Shown here: piece after piece, positions 35,982 to 44,634 of the stretch | How the letters are laid out: every line of letters begins with the position of its first letter | Position numbering within the stretch: the stretch's first letter is position 1 | DNA from: Thermincola carboxydiphila | GTDB taxonomy: Bacteria; Bacillota; Thermincolia; Thermincolales; UBA2595 | Length of the DNA: 64,000 nucleotides | Assembly: GCA_016841725.1 (NCBI GenBank) | Contig: JAENYP010000015.1 | Coordinates: 44,174-108,173 of the forward strand | Direction of reading: 5' to 3' | Position numbers and translations under genes: made by a program | Notes under the pieces: generated by a model | What the model saw: the letters and a program-made list of their open reading frames with translations, nothing else | Databases searched by the model: none | Told to the model about the DNA's origin: nothing

Positions 35982-37751
35982 TTGTCAGTAAATCAGAGAG
36001 CATCTTTAAATTATCAAAAACTGAAAATCGTCTCCCAAAACCTTGGCGGATATTTTGATATGAACCAGGGTGTTATTATGGGAACCACTGCAGTGGTGAG
36101 CCAATTGGCCCATCATGAATCAATCAAATCTTTGGGTGAAGTGGGTATTTCCAGGGATAAGGATGCCGGGCAGCACTACTTTAACCTCGAAGAACCGCGT
36201 AAGGTTGTTCATATAGATGTCCTCCATAACACTGCCGAAATCAACCAGGTTGATGTAGCCAGCCGCATCAGGCAGGTAATCCCGGATTACCTGAATACAG
36301 TTGACCGTAATCAGGAATGGAGCCCTGAAGAACAGAACCTGGCAGCGGCCAGCATTGCCAGGGGAATCCATCTCCAGACTGCGCTGGGTTTTGGGACAAG
36401 CATTGACCCTGACCAAAAGGCCGTAAAGGGCACTGATGACCGGTATTTAAACCACATTCACCTGCTGGCAAAACTGAAACCCCGTTATTATAGCCTGGCC
36501 TACTGCCTGATAGATGAGATTGAAAGGGCCATCCTTTATCAGGGCGCCCAACTCCGCAAGGTGATAAAAATTATCCACTATGGCAGCGCTGACGAAGGAG
36601 CATCCAGAACCGCTTCAACCCTTTATCTCCCCCCGGTTTCCAAAGGTCTGTCGGAATCACTGCGATACCAGAACATGCTTCAGGTGATGAACAGCCTGGC
36701 AATGCGACTGGGAAGCATCGAAGCCGTGGTGGATTTCTTTAAATATCTCTCCCCTATCAGAAACTTTAAGCTGGGGAGTTTACAGAAAGACAAAAAGGAA
36801 TTTGATGAGCTGATATCTCAGCTAGTCAAAAACGACATAGTTAAACAGACACTTTTTGGATATACCCTCACTGATACGGGTCATGAAATGCAGGATTTTT
36901 TAAAGAATAACAAGAAGGAACTGGCTGCACAGATACGCAAGTGCATCAGGCAGTTCAGGCACACTCAGCCTAAGTTCCAGTCATTCCGTTATTCACACCT
37001 GAAATCAAAAGAAAAACAGTTTCCCAACAGGCGTAAAGTGGTCACCCCAAATGACCCTGTGTCCTGGAAGGGCGAAATTGCAGTACCGGAAACTGTTGTT
37101 GAGGCAGCCAGGAGAAGTTTTCTCTCCAAAAACTCTTCTATCAATATCACTGTAAATGATATCAAGGTGTATGCGAAAAAGTCCTATGCACCTGTAGATA
37201 CCTGCCTCCTGGTTGACTGCAGCGGAAGTATGATGGGTGACCGCCTCAGGGCGGTCGGCCATGTTGCCGAGTACCTGCTCTTAAACAGCCGGGAAAAGGT
37301 ATCCATGGTTACCTTTCAGGAAAGACAAGCCAAAATCCAGGTGCCTTTCACCAGAAGTTATGTTGAACTGCACCACGGACTGTCAAAAATTGTTCCAGGT
37401 GGTTTGACACCTCTGGCACATGGTATTAAGACCACTGTCGATATGTTTAAAAAAGAACGGCCACGCAATCCCCTGCTCATTCTAATCACTGACGGGATTC
37501 CCAATTATCCCCTGTGGACAACAGACCCTATCCAGGATGCAATCAAGGCAGCATCACTGATTGCTGCAGAAAATATCCATTTTATCTGTATTGGGATAGA
37601 CCCGAATCATGAGTTTCTTCCCCTTCTTGCTGAAGCCGGGAAAGGCAATACTTATATTGTTGACGACAATGACAGGAATAATCTGATAGGAATCGTCAGC
37701 CAGGTGAAAAAAGAATACCAGAGAGGGCATAATCAGCTCTCAACGATATGA
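35982..37751 (+). CDS. VWA-domain protein, second paralogue
   Basis: A 589-residue relative of the preceding protein, collinear with it: N-terminal LKIVSQNLGGYFDMNQGVIM, then NHIHLLAKLKPRYYSLAYCL, ELAAQIRKCIRQFR, IAVPETVVEAARRSFL, and a C-terminal VWA domain with MIDAS DCSGS at about 412, GLTPLAHGI and ITDGIPN. Both paralogues keep the metal site, so neither looks dead. The start is uncertain: TTG at 35982 with GGTGA 5 bases upstream is my choice; a TTG at 35955 is also in frame. It closes the AAA-VWA-VWA cluster. Confidence 0.8.
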   Translation: MSVNQRASLNYQKLKIVSQNLGGYFDMNQGVIMGTTAVVSQLAHHESIKSLGEVGISRDKDAGQHYFNLEEPRKVVHIDVLHNTAEINQVDVASRIRQVIPDYLNTVDRNQEWSPEEQNLAAASIARGIHLQTALGFGTSIDPDQKAVKGTDDRYLNHIHLLAKLKPRYYSLAYCLIDEIERAILYQGAQLRKVIKIIHYGSADEGASRTASTLYLPPVSKGLSESLRYQNMLQVMNSLAMRLGSIEAVVDFFKYLSPIRNFKLGSLQKDKKEFDELISQLVKNDIVKQTLFGYTLTDTGHEMQDFLKNNKKELAAQIRKCIRQFRHTQPKFQSFRYSHLKSKEKQFPNRRKVVTPNDPVSWKGEIAVPETVVEAARRSFLSKNSSINITVNDIKVYAKKSYAPVDTCLLVDCSGSMMGDRLRAVGHVAEYLLLNSREKVSMVTFQERQAKIQVPFTRSYVELHHGLSKIVPGGLTPLAHGIKTTVDMFKKERPRNPLLILITDGIPNYPLWTTDPIQDAIKAASLIAAENIHFICIGIDPNHEFLPLLAEAGKGNTYIVDDNDRNNLIGIVSQVKKEYQRGHNQLSTI

Positions 37752-37821
37752 AAAGGGAGTATGGAAAACTCAGGCATTTGGGGTACAAGTCCTTATACCG
37801 GAGTATCCATGCTCCCTTTTT
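37751..37821 (+). terminator. Long hairpin ending the AAA-VWA cluster
   Basis: A 15-bp outer stem, AAAAGGGAGTATGGA pairing with TCCATGCTCCCTTTT (one G-U pair), encloses a 40-base region that can form shorter stems (ACTC/GAGT, GGTA/TACC). It begins at the VWA2 stop codon and is followed by TTTAAATTTTTT, so it should terminate; the structured interior is larger than usual. Confidence 0.7.
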
Positions 37822-37860
37822 AAATTTTTTGTCTTTTCCTTTGTTTAGCATTTAGGAGTA

Positions 37861-38712
37861 TCAGTTTTCGATCATAGTTTCCGCATCTATCAGGGAATCT
37901 GCTATTTCTGCAATCGTTTCTTCAATTAATTGACTGCTCATACCCAGCAGCTCAGTAGCGAAACCGTCAAAAGGATAAAGCAGCCCGTCCCCGCCAAGCC
38001 CTATCCCCATAGACATGCTGGCAGCATCAGCAACATGGACCAAAGAGGTCAGCTTGGGATTATGCTTTGCCAGCGCGGGAGTATGATGATTGGCGATTGC
38101 TTCAACCAGTTCAAAGGGCAGGTTCCATTTTTCAGCTACCCTGGAACCCATCACAGCATGGTCGAATCCAAGTATCTGGCGTTCTGCTGCCATAAACGGT
38201 ATGTTTTCTGCGTTTACCTTGGAAATAACATCTTCAAATTTTTGATTCATATACGTATTAAGAATAATTTTCCCCATGTCATGCAAAAGTCCGGCCACAA
38301 ATGCCTGGTCAGGAAGTTCATAACCGGTTTTTTTCGCCAGGGACCTGGCTATCAGGGCAGTTGACATGGAATGTTTCCACAATTCACCCCTCGGTAAAAA
38401 ATACCCCTGGACCTCCCTGTCCATCACATTGTAAACCGAAGCGGCCATAACCAGGTTCCTGACGGTACTAAAGCCCAGAATTAGCAGGGCTTCGGTGATT
38501 CCGTATATTCGCCGTGCATACCCGTAATAAACCGAGTTTGCCATCCGCAGCACTTTTGCTGTAAGCACCTGGTCCTGTGTGATAATCTCTGTTAGCTGGC
38601 TCAGAGTGGTATCGGGCCTGCTGGTCAGTTCCAGCACCCTGTATGTTACATGCGGTAAAGCCGGCAATTCCTCGACCCTTTGGACAACATCATTTAGAGA
38701 CAACTCCCCCAC
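37861..38712 (-). CDS. HDOD-domain signalling protein
   Basis: A 283-residue protein made almost entirely of an HDOD domain: ELPALPHVTYRVLELTSRPDT, ANSVYYGYARRIYGITEALLILG, AFVAGLLHDMGKIILN and AIANHHTPA. It keeps an HD pair (LHDMGK), although most HDOD proteins are non-catalytic signalling adaptors. GTG at 38712 with AAAGGA upstream is chosen; the longer frame to 38811 would overlap the next gene and lacks a ribosome binding site. Target unknown. Confidence 0.85.
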   Translation of the reverse strand: MGELSLNDVVQRVEELPALPHVTYRVLELTSRPDTTLSQLTEIITQDQVLTAKVLRMANSVYYGYARRIYGITEALLILGFSTVRNLVMAASVYNVMDREVQGYFLPRGELWKHSMSTALIARSLAKKTGYELPDQAFVAGLLHDMGKIILNTYMNQKFEDVISKVNAENIPFMAAERQILGFDHAVMGSRVAEKWNLPFELVEAIANHHTPALAKHNPKLTSLVHVADAASMSMGIGLGGDGLLYPFDGFATELLGMSSQLIEETIAEIADSLIDAETMIEN

Positions 38713-38785
38713 CAAAATCAGTCCTTTCAATAACCCGTTGCCTACTGCTGTCTGCTCAACGCTGCCGCCTGCCCGCAGCTGCTGC

Positions 38786-39250
38786 CTATCTGGAACTGTA
38801 TTTTCTCTCAATAAGCATCCGGTAGTTTCTCAGTTCCTCACTAACCTTAAATAATACACGCTCAATATCAACCTTGTTTAAGACAACATTTTCCGGCTCA
38901 ATTATCTCTATTTTTCTGAACTCCTCCCTGGCGATAAACCTGATTATATCTTCCAAGCTGTCAGCTGTTACAGTCAGGATAACAGGAGCGTATGCTATCT
39001 GTGCATTAATAAATTCGTCAAATACAATATACACATCACTGCTCATATCTACTTCTTCTATGGCAATACTCTGCATGGGTACATTCCTCAGCATCTGAAC
39101 CTGTTGTTCCCTGACTTCCTCGGCTACTTCTTCGGTGCTTTTACCACCGAAAAAAAATTTACCTGGCTTCTGTACGCCTTTATAATCAAGTCGAATCTTT
39201 ACTCTGACAGCTGTATTGACTACTTCATCCCCAATACTTGTCCTGACCAT
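38786..39250 (-). CDS. Conserved hypothetical protein, 154 aa
   Basis: I do not recognise this protein. It is soluble, acidic and regular: VRTSIGDEVVNTAVRVKIRLDY at the start, a basic Gly/Lys loop GKFFFGGKS, a Glu/Val/Gln helix, then a beta-rich middle VYIVFDEFINAQIAYAPVILTVTADSLEDIIRFIAREEFRKIEI. AAAGGGG lies 8 bases before the ATG. It is between an HDOD gene and a small zinc-ribbon gene, all on the minus strand. Confidence 0.75.
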   Translation of the reverse strand: MVRTSIGDEVVNTAVRVKIRLDYKGVQKPGKFFFGGKSTEEVAEEVREQQVQMLRNVPMQSIAIEEVDMSSDVYIVFDEFINAQIAYAPVILTVTADSLEDIIRFIAREEFRKIEIIEPENVVLNKVDIERVLFKVSEELRNYRMLIERKYSSR

Positions 39251-39345
39251 TGTTGATCCCCTTTCAAACTCCGCAATTTCTGTACTTTTTCGCCAATCTT
39301 ATTAAAATTCCTTCTAAGTACTTCCAAAAAGTACTCCACAGACCC

Positions 39346-39588
39346 TCAATCCCAGATTATTTCATTACTCCCACACTCATAACAGGTGTCAAAAAATTCT
39401 TTTGGCATCTCCCATGCTTCCTGAACCAGGTCCAGATTATTTGCCATGGAGTCCATTTCTGTGATATATCCCTGTTCATCAAAATTTGCGATTAATCCTG
39501 AGACCGGTCCGTTTGCAGCCGGGGCAGCCGGTGGTACCCCTGAACTCCCAAAACTGAATGTATTGCCACATCTGACACATTTTGGCAC
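39346..39588 (-). CDS. Small CxxC/CxxC zinc-ribbon-like protein
   Basis: An 80-residue protein with MPKCVRCGNTF at the N terminus and DTCYECGSNEIIW at the C terminus, giving two CxxC knuckles far apart that could bind one zinc. The middle is Ala/Pro-rich and then acidic. GTG at 39588 has AGGAG 8 bases upstream. Function unknown; probably cotranscribed with the 154-residue protein gene upstream of HDOD. Confidence 0.68.
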   Translation of the reverse strand: MPKCVRCGNTFSFGSSGVPPAAPAANGPVSGLIANFDEQGYITEMDSMANNLDLVQEAWEMPKEFFDTCYECGSNEIIWD

Positions 39589-39729
39589 AACTACCACTCC
39601 TAATGCATTTTAACAATATCATTGAACAACCTCTGATATTCTATGCATAAATCCTTCTACAAAATTAACATAATACTATCAATACTTAAAAATGCTTTAT
39701 TCCAAAATTACTTAAAAGGGGTGGTTTCA

Positions 39730-40227
39730 TTGCGCCGTACTGTTACCGGGGTCTTTAAGTCACTTACCCAGGCTGAACGGGCTATTGATGAAATTGAAAC
39801 ACAGGGATATGCAAATAACCAGATTTCCGTTGTCTTAAAGAAAACTTCCGAATATGCGGGTGAAAACTATACCGGTGAGAGTCTGATTGACCCCTCTGCA
39901 GGATCCCTGCATGACTTTAACAGTATTCTGGTTCAGGCAGATACAATTGACCTCCCGGTAGTGGGGGCTGTTTCTGCCGGAGGACCGCTGGCAGGCGCCC
40001 TGGTCCAGGGTGACAAGTCTTTGGCGGAATCCCTGACTTATTACGGCATTTCCGGTGAATATGCGGCCCAACTGGAAAACTTTGTTAACGAGGGCTTTTT
40101 CCTTACAGTAATCGAAACAAACAACAGTAAAGCCAGTGAAGTATCCAATCTACTGAATAAGTTCGGAGCCCATATGGTCCAGAAATGGAGTAAAACGATT
40201 GACAAACCCTTAAGACCATGGAATTAA
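39730..40227 (+). CDS. General stress protein 17M-like protein
   Basis: A 165-residue protein with the N-terminal pattern TVTGVFKSLTQAERAIDEIETQGYANNQISVV, common to general stress 17M / YflT-like proteins, and a Gly/Ala-rich middle VVGAVSAGGPLAGAL, then YGISGEYAAQLENFVNEGFFLTVIE. A TTG start with AAAGGGGTGG 5 bases upstream is chosen. Function unknown. Directly followed by copy 2 of the 119-bp repeat. Confidence 0.75.
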   Translation: MRRTVTGVFKSLTQAERAIDEIETQGYANNQISVVLKKTSEYAGENYTGESLIDPSAGSLHDFNSILVQADTIDLPVVGAVSAGGPLAGALVQGDKSLAESLTYYGISGEYAAQLENFVNEGFFLTVIETNNSKASEVSNLLNKFGAHMVQKWSKTIDKPLRPWN

Positions 40228-40230
40228 AAG

Positions 40231-40349
40231 TACAGGGGTGGATGTATTCCTCTGGCGGGCTACGTCTCCGCCGGCTTCCACTCCCGCTTCGCGGGTCGTG
40301 GGCCGGACGGACGACAGACTCCGCCTGCCGGAACACATCCACCCCTGTC
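40231..40349. repeat. 119-bp structured repeat, copy 2
   Basis: Same length and orientation as the element at 10541-10659, with 106 of 119 positions identical by hand count. It begins 3 bases after the stop of the stress-protein gene. The outer stem keeps pairing: where copy 1 has A-T, copy 2 has G-C. A mismatch of copy 1 is a normal pair here, and one new A-C mismatch appears. Confidence 0.85.
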
Positions 40350-40379
40350 TTATTAACATCCCAGGACTTAATATAATAC

Positions 40380-40426
40380 GCCCTCTACATCAAGCTATCC
40401 CAGCTAAGTAGAGGGCTCTCTTTTTC
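40380..40426 (+). terminator. Intrinsic terminator
   Basis: Stem GCCCTCTAC/GTAGAGGGC (40380-40388 and 40408-40416) followed by TCTCTTTTTC. It lies downstream of the stress-protein gene and of repeat copy 2. Confidence 0.8.
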
Positions 40427-40561
40427 ATGAATGTCTATTTCTATGCGCCTGCATTACTTAAAAAACTTAAAAATAATAAAGGTTTTCAATTGCATTATCC
40501 AGAAACCTGTTTATAATATACAGGTAGGCTTTTTATCTTTTTGGGGGGGGAGAATACTATC

Positions 40562-41104
40562 ATGGAATGGCTGCTGCCGGCTGTCGGAGCATATCTGTTT
40601 ATATTTTTTGCCCGTGTTATTGACATGACCCTGGATGTTCTGAGAATGTTGATGCTCATGCGTGACCGCCGTATCATGGCATCATTTATAGGCTTTTGTG
40701 AAGTCACTGTTTTTGTCCTGGCTCTGAACCAGGTGCTTGCCGGAGGATTAGACGATATCGGTAAAGTAATCGCCTATGCGGGCGGGTTCGCCACCGGTAA
40801 TTACATCGGCAGCCTGATAGAAAACAGGCTCGCGATTGGGTTTGTTTCCCTGCAGGTATTTCCTCAGCCCTGCCAATGTGACCTCATTGCAGAAAGTCTC
40901 AGAAGCCACGGTTTTGGGGTAACTCTGGTGGAAGGCGAGGGACGTCACGGCAAAAGAACTCTTCTGTTTGCCGCTCTTAAGAGAAAAGATCTCAAGCTCG
41001 CTGTCAGAATCCTTGACGAAGTATCACCTAATGTGTTTTTTACAGTCTCAGATGCCAAAAATATCCATGGCGGCACTTTTCCGATTAAGAGAAAGGGGTA
41101 TTGA
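40562..41104 (+). CDS. UPF0316/DUF2179 family membrane protein
   Basis: A 180-residue protein with three N-terminal membrane helices containing ARVIDMTLDVLRMLMLMRDRR and AYAGGFATGNYIGSLIENRLAIG, then a DUF2179-like soluble domain (LRSHGFGVTLVEGEGRHGKRTLLFAALKRKD). This matches the UPF0316 family (YebE-like). Function unknown. ATG at 40562 follows GGGGAG with a 9-base spacer. Confidence 0.87.
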   Translation: MEWLLPAVGAYLFIFFARVIDMTLDVLRMLMLMRDRRIMASFIGFCEVTVFVLALNQVLAGGLDDIGKVIAYAGGFATGNYIGSLIENRLAIGFVSLQVFPQPCQCDLIAESLRSHGFGVTLVEGEGRHGKRTLLFAALKRKDLKLAVRILDEVSPNVFFTVSDAKNIHGGTFPIKRKGY

Positions 41105-41134
41105 TGGTGTTTCAATGAGGGTTTCCGGCATCTG

Positions 41135-41593
41135 TCAGGACTCCAGGGCAATACTCAGCTCAATTAACCCTATGTCAGTTTTTAAGGGTATTTGAATTCT
41201 CTTACGGTCAAGTGTGGAAATGCTGGCCTTTTGCCCATATATCAGCATCGGCGGGGTAATGTCAGAGATGTAGCCAAGTTCTTCAATCCTGGCCAGCGCC
41301 CTTCCGGCAATAATATTGGCCATTTCTGCAATTCCACTGATAACCAAGTTACTGAAAGAATCAATTGTTTCCCCCAGCATTGTCCCTACAAGCTCCATTG
41401 CTGTTGCAATCGAAACTCCAATCAGAAAAGTCCCTTTGACATCTCCAATAATGTTTATGATTGCAGTTAGTTCCTGGGTAGTCCATTTGGAAGAAGCCAG
41501 GGAGAGTTCCCCTCTTATTCCCGTCACACCCGTTTCCATCTCCAGTATTTCCTTTGCCGAAACAAGAAATGGATTTATAATTTCTGCTTTCAA
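41135..41593 (-). CDS. CheX-like chemotaxis phosphatase domain protein
   Basis: A 152-residue single-domain protein with the CheX/CheC motif (E-x2-N-x2-G) in ISGIAEMANIIAGRAL, and the helical opening KAEIINPFLVSAKEILEMETG seen in CheX. CheX dephosphorylates CheY-P; stand-alone forms also occur outside chemotaxis operons. TTG at 41593 with GGAGGGGG 7 bases upstream is the likely start. No other chemotaxis genes are in the window. Confidence 0.82.
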   Translation of the reverse strand: MKAEIINPFLVSAKEILEMETGVTGIRGELSLASSKWTTQELTAIINIIGDVKGTFLIGVSIATAMELVGTMLGETIDSFSNLVISGIAEMANIIAGRALARIEELGYISDITPPMLIYGQKASISTLDRKRIQIPLKTDIGLIELSIALES

Positions 41594-41630
41594 TGAACTT
41601 CCCCCTCCGCTAATACAATTATACCTAACT

Positions 41631-43271
41631 TCAGTACTTTGCTGCGATTGGCATTCTCCTGCCAATTCCAAACGCCTTTGTAGTTACTTTTAATCCGGGG
41701 GCAGCCTGTTTTCTCTTATATTCATTTCTGTTCACATTCCGGATTACCCAGTTAACTGTTTCGCTGTCATAACCTTTTTTAATGATATCTTCGGCAGAAT
41801 AGCCCTCATCGACATAATAATTCAGAATTCCGTCAAGGACATCATATGGCGGCAGTGTATCCTGATCCAGTTGGTCAGGCTTTAGTTCAGCTGATGGCGG
41901 TTTGGTAATTGTCTCTTCAGGGATTATCTCCCTTTCCCGGTTAATAAATCTGGCCAGGTCATAAACCATCGTTTTGGGAACATCTGCTATAGGACTCAAG
42001 CCTCCGCTCATGTCGCCATAAAGTGTACAATAACCTACGGACATTTCACTCTTGTTACCCGTAGCCAGGAGCAGATACCCAAATTTATTGGAAAGGGCCA
42101 TAGCAATACTGCCACGGATGCGGGCCTGAATGTTTTCTTCGGCAATGTCAGGTTCTCGGCCGCGAAAAGGCTCCTCAAGAGACCCCAGGTATGCTGAATA
42201 AATGTCGGAAATGGGAATCACCTTAAACTCAATGCCAAGGTTTTCGGCCAGTTTCCGGGAATCTTCAACACTTCCTGTGGAGGAATACGGTGACGGCATA
42301 GATACACCTACCACATTTTCATTCCCCACTGCCTCTGCTGCCAGGCAGCAGGTAACGGCAGAATCAATCCCCCCTGACAGTCCCAAAATTGCTTTGTTGA
42401 ACCCGCATTTTCTCATATAATCCCTGATTCCGGTAACCAGGGCGCTATATATGGAGCCTGTCCTGTCCAGTGGTGTATAAAGCCCGGAAATTCCGGAAAT
42501 ACCGGTCTCCACAGTTGCCAGCTCTTCACTGAAAGCAGGCAGAACTCTGACAGGCTCACCGTTTTTATCCACAAACATGCTTCTGCCGTCAAAAACCAGC
42601 TCATCATTGCCTCCTATCTGATTAACATACAAAAACGGCACACCGTGTTTACGCGCATGGTTACTGATTATCCGAAAACGCTGTTCTTCTTTTCCCACCT
42701 GAAATGGTGAGGCAGAGATATTAATAAGTAAGCCGGCGCCCTGTTTAACAAGTTCCTCTACCGGGTCATAACCATAGTTCCGGATACCCGGCATATGCAG
42801 CTCATTCCAGGCATCCTCACATATCGTAATCCCCAGTATTTCTCCTTTAAATTTTACTGTTCCCACTCCAGATGCCGGTTCAAAATATCTGGCTTCATCG
42901 AATACGTCATAAGTAGGGAGAAGCGATTTATGCTGGCTGAACAGGAGTTGTCCATTGCAGATCAGTAATGCCGAGTTATGCAGCGCCTTCCCTGTTGTTC
43001 TGCTGCTGCGGATAGGAGCCCCCAGCAAAATTCCTGTTTCCGGGTAAGCCATGGACAGCCGCCTGACACCGGCAACTGCTTCTTGTGCATTTTCAATAAA
43101 CCACTGCCTCTCCAAGAGATCCCTGGGAGGATAACCCACCAGGAAAAGCTCCGGAAACACGATCAGATCAGGTCTTTCCTTATCAAGGCTGCCGAGGGTT
43201 TCGGCTATTTTTTTTATGTTTCCCTCAATATCCCCTATAGTAGGGTTCAATTGTGCTATCACAACTTTCAT
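41631..43271 (-). CDS. nadE: Glutamine-dependent NAD+ synthetase
   Basis: NadE amidates deamido-NAD using glutamine. The 546-residue protein joins an N-terminal nitrilase-type glutaminase (VVIAQLNPTIGDIEGN, FPELFLVGYPPRDLL, catalytic Cys in GITICEDAWN) to a C-terminal synthetase with the ATP-pyrophosphatase loop LGLSGGIDSAVT, and NKSEMSVGYCTLYGDMSGGLSPI. Length matches the fused type. A GGGGGG site precedes the ATG. Confidence 0.95.
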   Translation of the reverse strand: MKVVIAQLNPTIGDIEGNIKKIAETLGSLDKERPDLIVFPELFLVGYPPRDLLERQWFIENAQEAVAGVRRLSMAYPETGILLGAPIRSSRTTGKALHNSALLICNGQLLFSQHKSLLPTYDVFDEARYFEPASGVGTVKFKGEILGITICEDAWNELHMPGIRNYGYDPVEELVKQGAGLLINISASPFQVGKEEQRFRIISNHARKHGVPFLYVNQIGGNDELVFDGRSMFVDKNGEPVRVLPAFSEELATVETGISGISGLYTPLDRTGSIYSALVTGIRDYMRKCGFNKAILGLSGGIDSAVTCCLAAEAVGNENVVGVSMPSPYSSTGSVEDSRKLAENLGIEFKVIPISDIYSAYLGSLEEPFRGREPDIAEENIQARIRGSIAMALSNKFGYLLLATGNKSEMSVGYCTLYGDMSGGLSPIADVPKTMVYDLARFINREREIIPEETITKPPSAELKPDQLDQDTLPPYDVLDGILNYYVDEGYSAEDIIKKGYDSETVNWVIRNVNRNEYKRKQAAPGLKVTTKAFGIGRRMPIAAKY

Positions 43272-43405
43272 GATTGGCCCCCCTGGTAGAATTGTTTGGC
43301 TTTGATTTTTCGATATTTTTCACTATTAATACTGATTTCCCGTTCAATTATATCAAAACCCGGGACAAAATTGTATAATTTGACATTAAAATTGAGAAAA
43401 AAGTC

Positions 43406-44509
43406 TTATTCTCCGGCAAACAAAACATCCAAAAACCCCGGTTCTGCCAGGTAGGCCCCGGTCTCCTTGTTCTGCCTCAACCGCACCACGAGGTTTCTGC
43501 GGTCATTATACGGCCCGTCTGTAAAAGATACTGACACCGCAAGCCGGAAAACCAAGTCATTTTTTTCATTAAGATTCAATACACTGACTCCGATTAATTT
43601 CTTGAGTTTGTCACCCTTCGCCCCTTCCAGGGATGTCAGCATCAACCGGGCTGATTGCCAATCCATCTGGTCTATTGCCGTAAACAGGAGAAGGATGGTT
43701 TCAGAAGGATTTGCTTCCTGCAGGATTTCATCCAGCCTGCCTGAGGCCTTATAATACATCAACCGGCACGCCACAGTATCACCTTTATTGCGATCACCGG
43801 CTAAGGGGAGCCTAAGGTCAAAACACCCACTTTCCCCGCTCTGCAGGTGAGGCATTCCCGTGAGGGCAGCAGCAAATTTAATCCCACCTGTCTGGACCAC
43901 CACAGCCCTTTTCTTCCAGCACCATGTTCCGCCAAATATTTCTCTGATGACATTACTGTCATTTTCAGTTAGCGGCTTTATATCAGCGTGACTGTATCCG
44001 CCCTTTCTCACTGCCATAAAACTCTTTCCTGTATCCAGGTCGGAAATTTTCACCTTTTCACCAGGTAATAAAAGCCTCTGAGCATCCTCCCATTCCAGTA
44101 AGTCTCCATAAGGGCTTCTCAGCCGCAGTTCTTTTGCAGCTTTATCCAATAACCTGCATAGCTGTCCAGGTGGGTTCAGGCATCTGCCGCCCTTGACGTC
44201 ATAAATAACCTCCGGTGAGGCAAAAATATATTCTCTGGTTTCCCTTCTGCTGAAGAGTTTCATTACATAAATCTCTTCGGGTACAGTGCCTTTAATCTGA
44301 GACGCTGCTTTAACTTCCCGGGCAATTTCCCTGATAGTATCCTTATCAGTAATTTCCCATGATGACTTAAATTCCCCTGAACTAAACTGAACCTCTGTCA
44401 CTTTAGTCCAGCGCAGATAGGAAACGCCAAGTATAACTGCCAGGACAACAACTGCTGCCTGCAGAAAGAGTATTCTGGTATCAATATAATGCACCTTGGG
44501 CCTGCCCAT
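43406..44509 (-). CDS. Hypothetical membrane-anchored protein, 367 aa
   Basis: I do not recognise this protein with confidence. It has one N-terminal membrane helix (about residues 12-30, FLQAAVVVLAVILGVSYL) and an otherwise soluble, extracytoplasmic-looking chain. The centre VVVQTGGIKFAAALTGMPHLQS..FDLRLPLAG recalls a domain in clostridial secreted proteins that usually contains GMPH and a later HxH-like strand, but the second His is missing here. GGGGGTAAC precedes the ATG. Single gene between nadE and the pseudouridine synthase. Confidence 0.7.
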   Translation of the reverse strand: MGRPKVHYIDTRILFLQAAVVVLAVILGVSYLRWTKVTEVQFSSGEFKSSWEITDKDTIREIAREVKAASQIKGTVPEEIYVMKLFSRRETREYIFASPEVIYDVKGGRCLNPPGQLCRLLDKAAKELRLRSPYGDLLEWEDAQRLLLPGEKVKISDLDTGKSFMAVRKGGYSHADIKPLTENDSNVIREIFGGTWCWKKRAVVVQTGGIKFAAALTGMPHLQSGESGCFDLRLPLAGDRNKGDTVACRLMYYKASGRLDEILQEANPSETILLLFTAIDQMDWQSARLMLTSLEGAKGDKLKKLIGVSVLNLNEKNDLVFRLAVSVSFTDGPYNDRRNLVVRLRQNKETGAYLAEPGFLDVLFAGE

Positions 44510-44600
44510 CTAAGTTACCCCCATACCTTTTAACCGGATACTTTTAAATTAATTCCGGCTAAAACAAATATATTTTTGTCGGCCCAAAGTATGCTTGCCA

Positions 44601-44634
44601 AATAAGACAGGTGGGGATGTATTTCTCCACCTGT
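44601..44634 (-). repeat. Short hairpin, probable deletion derivative of the 119-bp repeat
   Basis: Stem ACAGGTGG/CCACCTGT (44607-44614, 44627-44634) directly after the rluB-type stop codon, likely a terminator. Its left half (AATAAGACAGG..GATGTATTTCTCC) follows the left end of the 119-bp elements closely (AATAAAGACAGG..GATGTATTCCTCC in copy 1), and its right end resembles their CCTGTC end, as if the interior were lost. Confidence 0.45.

Noticed and set aside
32763..37751. Magnesium or cobalt chelatase (ChlI-ChlD) for tetrapyrroles
   Set aside because: No ChlH/CobN large subunit and no tetrapyrrole genes nearby; the N-terminal domains of the VWA proteins do not look like ChlD.
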